64,000 bases of DNA from Clostridia bacterium (GCA_017448545.1 JAFSLH010000005.1:163296-227295); one strand, 5' to 3'; positions 17,176 through 25,759 are shown, numbered from the stretch's first letter. Notes: generated by a model from the letters alone, not told the origin. Program-made: numbers and translations.

Positions 17176-17859
17176 TTATTCCAGTTCGAACTTGTACCCA
17201 ACACCGTAGATTGTTTTGATACTCCAGCCGAGTCCTTCGGAGTTCAGCTTGGCACGCAGCCGCTTGATGTGCGTATCGACGGTACGGGTCTCGCCCGCGA
17301 AATCATAGCCCCAAACACGCGAAAGCAGCGTATCACGCGTGAACACCTGTCCGGGATTCGATGCGAGCATATAGAGGATTTCTATCTCTTTCGGCGTGCA
17401 GACGACGTGTTCGCCGCGCAGCAGAACCGTATAGCTGTTCAGATCGATCGAAAGACCGTTATAGGTAATAACGTTCGGGTCGACGCTGTTTGCTTTCGTT
17501 TCGACACGCCGCAGAATTGCTTTTACGCGCGCAACGACTTCGCGCGGGCTGAACGGCTTTACGATATAATCATCGGCGCCGAGTTCCAGTCCCAGAATCC
17601 GGTCGATTTCCTCGCCCTTGGCGGTCAGCATGATGATCGGCAGTGAAGAACGCTTGCGAATCTCGCGACATACGTCGATCCCGGACTTTTTCGGCATCAT
17701 GATATCCAGGATGCAGAGTGAAATGGAATCGTCCGCCTTTTCAAGTCCCTCTTCTCCGTCGAATGCGTCTACAACTTCATACCCATCCGCTTCAAAATAA
17801 ATCCGCAGCGACTCGTGAACGACCGGTTCATCATCGCAGATCAAAATTCTGGTTGCCAT
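17176..17859 (-). CDS. OmpR/PhoB-family response regulator
   Basis: A 227-aa protein with a receiver domain (acidic pocket DDEP, phospho-Asp in LCILDIMMPKKSG near 51, Lys in YIVKPFSPRE) and a C-terminal winged helix (TRDTLLSRVWGYDFAGETRTVDTH, then GVGYKF). It is the partner of the downstream kinase. GGGGG precedes the ATG, and a good sigma-A promoter lies just upstream. The WalR/PhoP-like sequence suggests control of envelope genes, but the regulon cannot be told from this window. Confidence 0.95.
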   Translation of the reverse strand: MATRILICDDEPVVHESLRIYFEADGYEVVDAFDGEEGLEKADDSISLCILDIMMPKKSGIDVCREIRKRSSLPIIMLTAKGEEIDRILGLELGADDYIVKPFSPREVVARVKAILRRVETKANSVDPNVITYNGLSIDLNSYTVLLRGEHVVCTPKEIEILYMLASNPGQVFTRDTLLSRVWGYDFAGETRTVDTHIKRLRAKLNSEGLGWSIKTIYGVGYKFELE

Positions 17860-17891
17860 TCTTCTGCCCCCTTCCGCAGGTTTCTGCTGTC

Positions 17892-17920
17892 AGTATAATA
17901 CAAATCGGATCAAATTCCAA
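17892..17920 (-). promoter_or_regulatory. Promoter of the response regulator-kinase operon
   Basis: On the minus strand TTGGAA (17915-17920), a 17-nt spacer and TATACT (17892-17897) lie about 33 nt before the ATG. Confidence 0.6.
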
Positions 17921-17963
17921 TCCTTTTCCAAAAAAGACCAAAGAATTTCACGATTTTTCCCCA

Positions 17964-20666
17964 TTATTCGCCGGGATGGTATCGGCTGTACATCGGCTGA
18001 TACAGTCCGAGCAGTTCCGTATACACCGTTGAAAGACGGTCATAGTCGGAAGCGCTTTCCATCTGGTCGAGTACAGACGTCATCCGGCCGCGGTCTTCCT
18101 CATCGATTTCGATTGATTCATCCGTCAGAAGCGCGCTGCAGAGGTCGCGCAGCGTCCGGCATTTCTCACGCAAGGCGTCCATCGACGTTTCCTGCGAACA
18201 GACCGGCAGATCGGCTTTGTACGCGGCAATGGATTTGTCGGTACGCACCCAGGTATCGCCGAAAATCTTTGTCAGAACCTTGTCGGTCAGACCGTAGAAC
18301 TGGTTACCGGGACGAATCAGCACATACGTGGTTTCCTTAACCGTATCGGACGAGCAATTGTCGCCCGCAAGTTTCCCGGAAACGTTGCAGACAGACAGTG
18401 TTACGTGCATATCGCAGTATTGCGTCGGAACGTCCGCATAGTCGAACCAATCGGTCACCGGCTGGAACCGCCTGCCGTTTGTTTGCTGATAATGTACGCA
18501 AGCTTCGGTCGCGAGCAAGCCGGAAACCGGGCAAACGGTACGCCGAACGAGGCCGAGAGATTCCGGCGTTTCCGGATTGATCACGCGGCTTTCGTGTCCT
18601 TCCATGATCTTGCTCATGAAGTCCTGCCAGAGCGGCGAGGCATAGTCGCCGCCCTGCGCGCCTTTTTCCAGCTTATTGCTCGGGTAGTCATGCCCGATCC
18701 AGACGACCGCGGTATAATCGCAGGTCATTCCCGCGAAGTAAACGCTTGCGTAATCCGAGTTCGTACCGGTTTTTCCGGCGACTTCGTAACCTGGAATCTG
18801 TGCCAGCTTGCCGGTACCGGAAGAAACCGCCTGCTTCATCAGATCAACGAGGAAATACGCGGTAGACGCTTCGTTATAGACACGCTTTTGCGATCCGCGA
18901 ATCATATTGGCGTCCAGAATGACGTTTCCTTCGCTGTCCGTCATTTTTGTGAAGGACAGCGGTTCGAGATAGTATCCGTTATTTGCGATGGCGGCATACG
19001 CAGCGCACATCTGAATCGGCGAAATGCCCGAAGTGCCGAGCGCGAGACCGGGACCGTCCTGGTTGATCTGCGAGGACGGAATACCGAGACGCTCCAGGTA
19101 TTGCACCGCGCGTGTAATACCGACGTTCTGCGAGAACAGCAAACGCGCCGCGACGACGTTCAGCGACTGTTCCAAGCCCGTCCGCACCGTCACCGGCCCG
19201 TACCGCTTGCTGGAACTGAGACCGCCGCTCGGGTATCCGTTTTCACCGCCCCAGCCCTGAATCTCGCCGTCGGCATTGACGATTATTGAGGACGGTGAAA
19301 TGCCGTTATCGAGCGCCGTACCGTAGATGGACAGCGGTTTGATCGACGAACCGACCTCCGTATAGCTGTCTGCAGCGCGATTGATTCCCTTGCGGATGCT
19401 TGGTTCGGTTCTGCCGCCGACGATCGCACGCAGCTCGCCGGTCTTCTGATCGATCACGACGGCGGCAGCCTGCGGCTCAATCGTTTCGATCGTTATGCTG
19501 TCGGAAATGGTCTCCGTCACAACGCTTTGACTCATATCGGCAAGCTTCGGATATTGATCCCATTCCGCAAGGCTTGTCTGCACCGTGTTCTGTACGGTCG
19601 GATCGACCGTCGTGTAAATCCGATAGCCGCCGGTACGGAGTTTGTTTTCGTAAGCCGTTCTGTTCGCGGCGGTATCCGCTACGCCGTCCGCCTTCATCCA
19701 GTGCCGAATCACGTCGTCCACACAATACTCGACAAAATACGCCATATCGTACATCTTGGAGTTTTCGGAAACTTCGATGATGGTCACATCTTCTTCGAGC
19801 GCGGCATGATACTGTTCCAGCGTAATTTTGCCGTTTTCATACATACGCTTCAAAACGGTATCCGTCCGCGCAACGGTATACTTCTCGTAAGCGTCCTCTG
19901 CGCGGCCGTATCTTTCCCAATAGTAATTCAGGCGGGGGTTGTAACGATACGGATTTTGCGTCAAGCCGGCGATCATCGCGCATTCGCGAATGGTCAGCTC
20001 CGACAGGTCTTTTCCGAAGAAATCATGTGCCGCTGTTTTTACGCCGTAATTGGAGCCGCCGAGATAAATATCATTCAGGTACGCTTCCAGAATATCGTCC
20101 TTTTCCATGACGGTTTCCAACTGAAGCGCCAGAAATGCTTCCTGAATCTTGCGCTTGTAGGTACGCTCGGCGCCGAGAATCTTATTCTTGATCAGCTGCT
20201 GCGTGATTGTGCTGCCGCCTGACGAATTGCTGTTGCCGAGGACTTCGAGCGCAGCCGAAAACAGGCGTTTGAAATCCACTCCGCTGTGTTTATAGAACCG
20301 AACGTCTTCTACAGAAATGAAGGCGTTCCGAAGCATTTCGGGAATTTCCTCCAGATCGACCCAGTCCCGGAATTCGATCGCAGCCATAGACATGATCTCC
20401 TCTCCGTTCATGTCATAGAGGTAGGAAGTCCGGTCGCTGATCGTCAGCTGCGCAACGTCCATCGAAGGCGTCGTATCGATATACGCCTTCGCAACGCCGT
20501 AAACGAGTCCGAGGCCCAAAAAACCCACGACAAAAACCGCTACGATCAGCAGTTTCAGAGAATGAAACAGAATATCCAGCGGAAATGCTTTCTCGTGCTT
20601 TTTCTTCATCAAACGAAGAACTGTCGATTTATGTTTCTTTTTCTGTTCATTTGCGATTTTTTCCAT
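17964..20666 (-). CDS. Class A penicillin-binding protein (PBP1A-like)
   Basis: About 900 residues. A basic cytoplasmic tail and one transmembrane helix (about 35-58) are followed by the glycosyltransferase domain (EDVRFYKHSGVD with catalytic Glu, GGSTITQQLIKN, RKIQEAFLALQLE) and the transpeptidase domain (Ser in GSSIKPLS, SLNVVAAR, KTGTNSD). It polymerises and cross-links peptidoglycan. The C-terminal 250 residues lack a known domain. The ATG at 20666 is preferred: a TTG at 20720 would give 18 more residues but lies upstream of the -10 box. The -10 box TATACT ends 6 nt before this ATG, so the mRNA would be leaderless; no Shine-Dalgarno is present. Confidence 0.93.
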   Translation of the reverse strand: MEKIANEQKKKHKSTVLRLMKKKHEKAFPLDILFHSLKLLIVAVFVVGFLGLGLVYGVAKAYIDTTPSMDVAQLTISDRTSYLYDMNGEEIMSMAAIEFRDWVDLEEIPEMLRNAFISVEDVRFYKHSGVDFKRLFSAALEVLGNSNSSGGSTITQQLIKNKILGAERTYKRKIQEAFLALQLETVMEKDDILEAYLNDIYLGGSNYGVKTAAHDFFGKDLSELTIRECAMIAGLTQNPYRYNPRLNYYWERYGRAEDAYEKYTVARTDTVLKRMYENGKITLEQYHAALEEDVTIIEVSENSKMYDMAYFVEYCVDDVIRHWMKADGVADTAANRTAYENKLRTGGYRIYTTVDPTVQNTVQTSLAEWDQYPKLADMSQSVVTETISDSITIETIEPQAAAVVIDQKTGELRAIVGGRTEPSIRKGINRAADSYTEVGSSIKPLSIYGTALDNGISPSSIIVNADGEIQGWGGENGYPSGGLSSSKRYGPVTVRTGLEQSLNVVAARLLFSQNVGITRAVQYLERLGIPSSQINQDGPGLALGTSGISPIQMCAAYAAIANNGYYLEPLSFTKMTDSEGNVILDANMIRGSQKRVYNEASTAYFLVDLMKQAVSSGTGKLAQIPGYEVAGKTGTNSDYASVYFAGMTCDYTAVVWIGHDYPSNKLEKGAQGGDYASPLWQDFMSKIMEGHESRVINPETPESLGLVRRTVCPVSGLLATEACVHYQQTNGRRFQPVTDWFDYADVPTQYCDMHVTLSVCNVSGKLAGDNCSSDTVKETTYVLIRPGNQFYGLTDKVLTKIFGDTWVRTDKSIAAYKADLPVCSQETSMDALREKCRTLRDLCSALLTDESIEIDEEDRGRMTSVLDQMESASDYDRLSTVYTELLGLYQPMYSRYHPGE

Positions 20667-20672
20667 GATTAC

Positions 20673-20701
20673 AGTATAGCATAGAAATACCGATCTGTCG
20701 C
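20673..20701 (-). promoter_or_regulatory. Promoter of the PBP gene, directly abutting the start codon
   Basis: On the minus strand GCGACA (20696-20701), a 17-nt spacer and TATACT (20673-20678) are followed by 6 nt and the ATG at 20666. Transcription would begin at or next to the A of the ATG. Confidence 0.55.
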
Positions 20702-20744
20702 ATTTTTTGAAAAAATTCAAAAAGTTGTTTCATTTTTTGGCTCT

Positions 20745-21050
20745 TCAACGAAAGTTGTGAAAACGTTTTCTTACAGAAGACAGTGACAAGTATTTGATCA
20801 AGGTGAAAAAGTAGTCATCGTTTCGGAAATCGTAACCGATACGCTTAGCCACCTTGATCTTGTTGTTGAATCCTTCCAGCTTGACGGTACTGATCGGATA
20901 AGCAGCATGTGAGATGAAACCGTTCAGTCGTTTATCCTTCAGTTCGGCGAACTTGGCACTGTGAAATCTTTTCTGTAAATAGCGGTCTTCTGTGATATGA
21001 CCGTGATCAGATGGTCCGAATGGCAGAAGCTGCCGTATCTTTCCTCCCAA
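20745..21050 (-). pseudogene. Remnant of an ISL3-family transposase (C-terminal end)
   Basis: The last ~70 residues of this frame (FAELKDKRLNGFISHAAYPIS, then KLEGFNNKIKVAKRIG and DDYFFTLIK) match the conserved C-terminal end of ISL3 transposases, around the last catalytic Glu. The N-terminal 85% of the enzyme is missing and the first part of the frame does not look like transposase. No intact terminal repeats were seen. It is a decayed insertion sequence marking the edge of the accessory patch. Confidence 0.75.
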
Positions 21051-21078
21051 TGCTACTCCTAAATCACGATTTGTGATA

Positions 21079-21936
21079 TTACTCGCTCGGTTTTTGATCC
21101 AGTACGCGTTCGAGCCCCACCCAGCCCAGGTATTTCGGATGATCTCCGGTCAGCGCCGTCAGCTTTTCGATTGCCCGATAGTCATCGATCCGGACCGTGT
21201 CCCACGCATGAATGATCTGTCCGTTTCCGAGAGAAATGCCGCAATGTCCCCAGTTGACCGGGCCGTTTTCGCCTGGACACAGGCAGTCGTAGAATACGAA
21301 CGCGCCTCGCTTAGGTACGCCGCCCCGCAGCGCGTCCTTGTACATTTCGCAGGATTCCTTCGCAGAATCTCCGCCGAATATTTCGATATGATTGCTGATC
21401 TCAAGTGCGTCCTCGATAAACGCAAGACACCAGCCTGCATATGCTGTGCTGCCGAGTTTGCTTTCAGCCCAACGGATCATATTCTCTTTCAGATTCCTCT
21501 TTGAATAATAAACAAAACCTCCTTCCCGTTTGATTTCCGTATATCCCAGTTTCGTATAAAAGGAATTCGTTCTTGTATTCCACTCGGGCGTGTCCAGGGT
21601 AAATTCCTTCACTTCGGAAAACATAGACTCTATTTCCCGCATCATGAAAGATCCGTACCCCTTATAAAAATGCTCCGGCGCGACGAAAATCCTGCCGATG
21701 TTCAGCGCGTCTCCCTGCAAAAACAGGATCGCTCCGCCGACGATCCGTCCTTCTTCTGTCAATTTATAGAGATGCCCTTGTCTTGCCATCTCGGTATGAA
21801 ATGAAACAGACTCATACCCGGGCGGGCCGCCTGCCGACGGTCCGCCCGGGAGAACATCGCTGTTAAGCGCACGCTTTGAAATCTCGTTCAGCGTCAAGGC
21901 GTCTGACGTACCCGCTTTTACTACCTGTAAATTCAT
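21079..21936 (-). CDS. GNAT acetyltransferase fused to an NlpC/P60-like domain
   Basis: About 285 residues. The first ~150 form a GNAT domain: EEGRIVGGAILFL, IGRIFVAPEHFYKGYGSFMM (acetyl-CoA loop) and NSFYTKLGYTEI. After a short junction, residues ~155-285 resemble an NlpC/P60-type Cys peptidase or amidase: AYAGWCLAFIEDAL (nucleophile Cys), NWGHCGISLGNG (His) and IIHAWDTV. The fusion is uncommon and neither substrate is known. No signal peptide is seen, so the protein is probably cytoplasmic. The ATG at 21936 follows AGGTG at a good distance; a GTG 9 nt upstream is possible. It belongs to a run of minus-strand accessory genes. Confidence 0.75.
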   Translation of the reverse strand: MNLQVVKAGTSDALTLNEISKRALNSDVLPGGPSAGGPPGYESVSFHTEMARQGHLYKLTEEGRIVGGAILFLQGDALNIGRIFVAPEHFYKGYGSFMMREIESMFSEVKEFTLDTPEWNTRTNSFYTKLGYTEIKREGGFVYYSKRNLKENMIRWAESKLGSTAYAGWCLAFIEDALEISNHIEIFGGDSAKESCEMYKDALRGGVPKRGAFVFYDCLCPGENGPVNWGHCGISLGNGQIIHAWDTVRIDDYRAIEKLTALTGDHPKYLGWVGLERVLDQKPSE

Positions 21937-21951
21937 AAAATGCACCTTATT

Positions 21952-22338
21952 TTATCCTTTTTTCGTAATTCTGAAGCGGCAATGATCTGCACCCTGCAAA
22001 ACTGTTTCCAGTATTTTTACGTCGAATATGCTCTCCGGTTCCATCTGACGCAGGATATACAGAATGCTTTGCTTGCTGCAATTACAGTGATCCGGATCTG
22101 TGATCTGTCCGGACAGGACTTTCTCACAGGTGCATTTTTCATAGCCAAGCTCATATACATGACCGGGCACGATCACTTTCCCAAAGTATCCGTTTCCATT
22201 CATAGCTTCGCCGTATACTCTGTCCAGATCGCCATCGCAGGATAGATAGAGTTTTATCTGTGCAGGAAGAACAGAGTCTTTCACACATGCGATTGCCTGA
22301 TCATGATGCTTCTCTTTCATGATAATGCTGTCCTCCAT
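21952..22338 (-). CDS. Cys-rich protein of uncertain family (DUF6144/V4R-like)
   Basis: 128 residues. The C-terminal half has KCTCEKVLSG, HCNCSKQ, a helix-strand segment (VKILETVLQGADHCRFRI) and in total five closely spaced Cys. This resembles small-molecule or metal-binding proteins related to DUF6144 and the V4R fold, where a late Cys in a CRF-type strand is conserved. I cannot assign a reaction. Two starts are possible: ATG at 22338 without Shine-Dalgarno, or ATG at 22320 with GGAGG 12 nt upstream. It lies between the GNAT-NlpC gene (15 nt) and the phosphatase gene (35 nt), so it is probably cotranscribed. Confidence 0.6.
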   Translation of the reverse strand: MEDSIIMKEKHHDQAIACVKDSVLPAQIKLYLSCDGDLDRVYGEAMNGNGYFGKVIVPGHVYELGYEKCTCEKVLSGQITDPDHCNCSKQSILYILRQMEPESIFDVKILETVLQGADHCRFRITKKG

Positions 22339-22373
22339 GAATTCCGATTCACGATATCACGGCAAGCGAGAAT

Positions 22374-22982
22374 TTATCGTACATATGACATGTCGCTGAT
22401 TCGCTTTATCATTCTTTTCCCATCATCCCGCACAATCATCTGGGATACCCCGCCGGCAAAGCCGAACATTTCAGATGCGTTCAGCGACTCGACTTCAAGG
22501 CCAAGGAACATTGAATTGAAAACGCTCAGCAGATCGCCATGGGAAACGATAATGATGTTTACGGAATCTTCTGCCATCACCTGGTCGAAAAAGGGCTTCA
22601 GCCTGTTCCATTCATCACGTCGGCTTTCTGCATCGGAGAAAAGACGGTCATCAATTGTCTTTTCTTCGCATTCCAGATTTTCCCGTAACCATTGTACAGA
22701 TTTTCCACAACATCGTCCGAGATTACGTTCCCTCAATTCCTTTTTCACGATCGGTTCAACCCGAAACCGGGACGCGATTCTGTCGGCAGTTTGTTTTGCC
22801 CGTTTCAGGTCAGAAGTATATAAAATGATTTCTTTACCATCCAGCTCCTGCTTCAGCTTTTCGGCAATTTGATCGGCCTGCTGTTTCCCTAAATCTGTCA
22901 GATTCCAGTCCGTCCATGAACCTACCATACCATTGGTATGGTGCTCAGACTGCGTGTGCTGAACGGTGTAAATACTTTTCAT
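22374..22982 (-). CDS. Histidine phosphatase superfamily protein
   Basis: 202 residues with the phosphoglycerate-mutase-like fold. The N-terminal catalytic motif is VQHTQSEHHTNG: the catalytic His is present, but the usual RHG reads QHT, so the preceding Arg is replaced by Gln. Other expected parts are present: NLTDLGKQQADQIA, LYTSDLKRAKQTAD (second Arg), ELRERNLGRC (acid) and VSHGDLL (second catalytic His). It is probably a phosphatase for a small phosphorylated molecule. GGGAGG lies before the ATG. Part of the accessory cluster. Confidence 0.82.
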   Translation of the reverse strand: MKSIYTVQHTQSEHHTNGMVGSWTDWNLTDLGKQQADQIAEKLKQELDGKEIILYTSDLKRAKQTADRIASRFRVEPIVKKELRERNLGRCCGKSVQWLRENLECEEKTIDDRLFSDAESRRDEWNRLKPFFDQVMAEDSVNIIIVSHGDLLSVFNSMFLGLEVESLNASEMFGFAGGVSQMIVRDDGKRMIKRISDMSYVR

Positions 22983-23128
22983 TCAATCCTCCCGAATCAG
23001 GTTGTTATGCGTCGTCAGTTCAAAACTGTTTCCCGATTATCCTTGCCGACAGGTATCCCGACAAATCCCGATTTGTTCGTTTCTCCGTCACGACAAACGG
23101 GGATTGTCAATCGCATAAACGTATTCTT

Positions 23129-23641
23129 TTATAATCTGAGTTCCATTTGAATATCAAAAGGATCGTCTTCTGCACGGGAAGGGATCGGATGTTCACTCAG
23201 CCGAAAGCCCATCGCCCTGTAAAAATCTATGGTTTCCTCAGCAGAACAGCAGGATGCGTACAGGGCAGAAGCCCCGCGGCCTCTTGCGTACTCAGCGGCC
23301 GCTTCGATCAGCCGCCGTCCGATCCCGCGCCGTCTGAACGCGCGGGAAACATGAAAACTGTCAATGATCAGGCGATTCCCGTTCCGTTCCGGCATCAGCA
23401 TGATCTCACCGACCACCGCGTCCCCCTCGAACGCGCAGAAAGTACTATATCTGCCGGAGAGTATCTCGCCTGCCTTTTTGCGCCTCTGTTCGGGCGACCA
23501 TGTTTCGGTAAAGGGCCGGAACTTCAGAACGAGTCTGCCGTTTTCCATGCACCAAACGTTTTGGACCTCTTGAGATCTGTCAAATGCATCCATTGACGTT
23601 TCGCAGAAATTGTTTCTGTCCGCCCGTTTGATCTCGATCAT
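23129..23641 (-). CDS. GNAT family N-acetyltransferase
   Basis: 170 residues with a full GNAT fold: FEGDAVVGEIMLMP, SFHVSRAFRRRGIGRRLIEAAAEYA (acetyl-CoA pyrophosphate loop RRRGIG) and TIDFYRAMGFRL. The substrate is unknown. The ATG overlaps the isochorismatase stop (ATGA), making it the fourth and last gene of the TetR operon. Such acetyltransferases next to a nucleotidyltransferase and TetR often modify antibiotics, but that is inference here. Confidence 0.85.
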   Translation of the reverse strand: MIEIKRADRNNFCETSMDAFDRSQEVQNVWCMENGRLVLKFRPFTETWSPEQRRKKAGEILSGRYSTFCAFEGDAVVGEIMLMPERNGNRLIIDSFHVSRAFRRRGIGRRLIEAAAEYARGRGASALYASCCSAEETIDFYRAMGFRLSEHPIPSRAEDDPFDIQMELRL

Positions 23642-24132
23642 GTTTTTTGATACTCCTCCAACGTTCTGACCTCACAGTCCTTGTCCGCATAGTAGGCAAG
23701 CATTTCCGGCATCTTCTTCAAGTCATAGCTGGTCACGCAATCGGAGATGACATGAACGGTGTACCCGGCTTTCGTCATATGAAAGCAGGTGGATTTCACG
23801 CAGCCGGTCGCGTCCGCGCCGGTGATGTAGAACTCATCGATTCTTTTTTCCAGGATATACGCGGAAAAACTTTCGCTGGTCAGCGCGTTGGCCTTCGTTT
23901 TCACGAAAATATGATCCGAGACGATCCTGAGCTCCGGCACCAATTCCGCTCCTTTTGTACCCGGCTTGAAGGTGCGCGTACCGGCGGACAGGTTGTTGTG
24001 CTGTATATACACGATTTCCATGCCGCATTCCGCCGCCCATTCGATGGCGGCGTTGAGCTTATCAATGATATCCCGATAGTGCTTTGTGATGTCGTTTTGA
24101 ATATCGATGACAACAAGGGCTTTATGGTTCAT
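23638..24132 (-). CDS. Isochorismatase-family cysteine hydrolase
   Basis: 164 residues from the ATG at 24132, which has GGAGG 8 nt upstream. The triad is visible: Asp in VVIDIQND (about 9), Lys in FVKTKANAL (about 85) and Cys in GADATGCVKST (about 118), with the cis-peptide region before it. The family hydrolyses small amides, imides or isochorismate-like ethers; the substrate is unknown. The start is 1 nt after the stop of the nucleotidyltransferase gene, and the stop overlaps the GNAT start. Confidence 0.88.
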   Translation of the reverse strand: MNHKALVVIDIQNDITKHYRDIIDKLNAAIEWAAECGMEIVYIQHNNLSAGTRTFKPGTKGAELVPELRIVSDHIFVKTKANALTSESFSAYILEKRIDEFYITGADATGCVKSTCFHMTKAGYTVHVISDCVTSYDLKKMPEMLAYYADKDCEVRTLEEYQKT

Positions 24133-24133
24133 A

Positions 24134-24811
24134 TCATTTTCCTCCAAGACGTTCGATGCGTGCAAAAGCGCTTTGACACCAGGTAAACAGAAATGAGAAA
24201 GCCTGATCGAAATCAAATCCGTCCGGCAGCTCGGCCAGCTCCAGCACCCGTCGGTCATCCGCTGAAACAGCTTCTTTCAGTTCCTTTTTTGTGAGGATGA
24301 AACGCCCGCTTTCCAGAAAGTGCAGATTCTGTATCAGGTAAAACACGCTCTTGCAGGTTCTGCGGAATTTTGCTGTGTTCTTTTCTCTGTCTGCATGGAT
24401 ATAGCGGTGACAGAGTTCGTGATACAGATTCCCGAGGCTCAGCTTGACATAGCTGATTTCGTCTTCCCGCGTCGCATGCGGAAGATAATCCGTCAAAACG
24501 CCGAGCAGATCTTTCGTTGTATGACGCAGCTGGCATACCTCCAGAGGAGTCCAGCGCTTCATTTCCTCTTTCCCGCAGATGAAGCCGCAGGACTTCTCAA
24601 AAAAGCCGATCTTCTTCAAAACATCGCGGTATGCGTCCATATCCCGGACAGAAAACCGGTCAAGGATGACCATGACGTCGATATCGCTGTTCTCATGGTT
24701 TTCACCGCGCAGATAGCTACCCTGCAAGCCCAGATACAACAGCCGATCTCCGAAAACAGATCGGCAGTTCAGGATCAGATCATTCAGGTATTGTTGCAGA
24801 TCAAACATCAT
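24134..24811 (-). CDS. Nucleotidyltransferase-domain protein (aminoglycoside-type/MNT)
   Basis: 225 residues. The N-terminal domain holds the DNA polymerase beta-like motif GSYLRGENHENSDIDVMV (residues about 31-48), with Gly-Ser and two metal-binding Asp. The C-terminal half is helical and resembles the KNTase-C/HEPN-like tail of nucleotidyltransferases that modify aminoglycosides. It probably transfers a nucleotide to a small molecule. It overlaps the tetR stop by 4 nt, so the regulator and this enzyme are coupled. Confidence 0.8.
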   Translation of the reverse strand: MMFDLQQYLNDLILNCRSVFGDRLLYLGLQGSYLRGENHENSDIDVMVILDRFSVRDMDAYRDVLKKIGFFEKSCGFICGKEEMKRWTPLEVCQLRHTTKDLLGVLTDYLPHATREDEISYVKLSLGNLYHELCHRYIHADREKNTAKFRRTCKSVFYLIQNLHFLESGRFILTKKELKEAVSADDRRVLELAELPDGFDFDQAFSFLFTWCQSAFARIERLGGK

Positions 24812-25404
24812 TGCTTCGCTCCGTAAACTGCAATAAAGTGCCTGCCGAACGCTTCAATCTGTGCCAAAGCCTCTTCCTTCTGATCCGGCTCCCGGTCACA
24901 CAAATGAATCAGCGCTGAGATCGGCGCGGTATATGCAAAGGCAAGCATCTTTGGATCGTCCTTCCGGAGCAGTCCTTTGTCCATCATCCCGGCAAAGATG
25001 TGCGCGAACAGTTCCGTTAGCCCGGTCAAAAAGTGCTTCGTCGCCAACTCCCGCGCGCGTTCGTCCCGGAACTGTTCAAGCGTCAGAACTTTACGCGTCA
25101 TGATGATTTTCTCATCATGAACGGTGAAGTTCACCATCTGCATCGTCATCGTGACAAGCCCTTCCGGCGAATCCGGCACGGGCGGCAAGTGCTCAATTGA
25201 ACCGAAGTGCTCTGCGTAATATGCAATCATCTCATCCAGCAGCGCATTCCAGATCGCTGCCTTGCTCTCATAGTGCTTATACACCCCGGACTTCACAAGG
25301 CCTAAAGATGCGCTCAGTTCCCGAATGTTCGTCCCCGCATAGCCGTTTTGTGAAAACATCTCCAGCGCGGCAACAAGTATTCTTTCTTTTGTGTCGCTCG
25401 CCAT
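24808..25404 (-). CDS. TetR-family transcriptional regulator
   Basis: 198 residues from the ATG at 25404, which has GGAGG 6 nt upstream. The N-terminal helix-turn-helix is typical (KERILVAALEMFSQNGYAGT, then IRELSASLGLVKSGVYKHY, residues about 5-48). The C-terminal helical domain binds an unknown ligand. The promoter upstream (25442-25470) is overlapped by a near-perfect 15-bp inverted repeat, so the protein very probably represses its own operon: tetR, nucleotidyltransferase, isochorismatase, GNAT. Confidence 0.92.
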   Translation of the reverse strand: MASDTKERILVAALEMFSQNGYAGTNIRELSASLGLVKSGVYKHYESKAAIWNALLDEMIAYYAEHFGSIEHLPPVPDSPEGLVTMTMQMVNFTVHDEKIIMTRKVLTLEQFRDERARELATKHFLTGLTELFAHIFAGMMDKGLLRKDDPKMLAFAYTAPISALIHLCDREPDQKEEALAQIEAFGRHFIAVYGAKQ

Positions 25405-25422
25405 AATTCCCTCCGCGAAAAG

Positions 25423-25464
25423 AGTGACCTTTCGTTCCCATATTATAGTGAACGAGAGGTCACT
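25423..25464. promoter_or_regulatory. TetR operator (inverted repeat over the promoter)
   Basis: AGTGACCTTTCGTTC (25423-25437) and, after 12 nt, GAACGAGAGGTCACT (25450-25464). The arms match at 14 of 15 positions. The repeat covers the spacer and -10 of the tetR promoter. Confidence 0.85.
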
Positions 25465-25470
25465 TGTCAA
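25442..25470 (-). promoter_or_regulatory. Consensus sigma-A promoter of the tetR operon
   Basis: On the minus strand TTGACA (25465-25470), exactly 17 nt, then TATAAT (25442-25447), both perfect. This is the strongest promoter seen in the window, fitting a gene set that is kept off by a repressor. Confidence 0.88.
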
Positions 25471-25759
25471 GCCGAACGTTATTGTTCCAATCCGTTCTTT
25501 GAAATAATTTTTTGAACCGTATCGAATCAGAGGCGATACCGTAAGTTGCAAGTCTATCTTTTTTCTATGTTATACGGGTATATGGGACCTGAATACTCTC
25601 ATGCAAAACTCGACGAAAGGGATACGATTCCTGTTCACCGTATACCGGCAACCACAAGCCGCGGGTGTGCGGAGGCCATGAAAGGGAAGCAGATGGGCGA
25701 CTCGAATACGGTGATTCCCCGGAAAATCCTGATATCAGGGCTTAAAACCAAAAAAGCTA
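25471..25759. other. Intergenic region between tetR promoter and tRNA terminator
   Basis: About 290 bases. A 79-codon plus-strand frame (25546-25785) runs into the tRNA terminator, lacks a ribosome binding site and has no recognisable product. A 12-bp palindrome CCTGATATCAGG sits near 25728. I see no integrase, att repeat or RNA gene here. Confidence 0.5.

Noticed and set aside
20667-20720. TTG at 20720 as start of the PBP gene
   Set aside because: The extra 18 residues overlap the -10 box and promoter spacer, so they would not be transcribed from that promoter.
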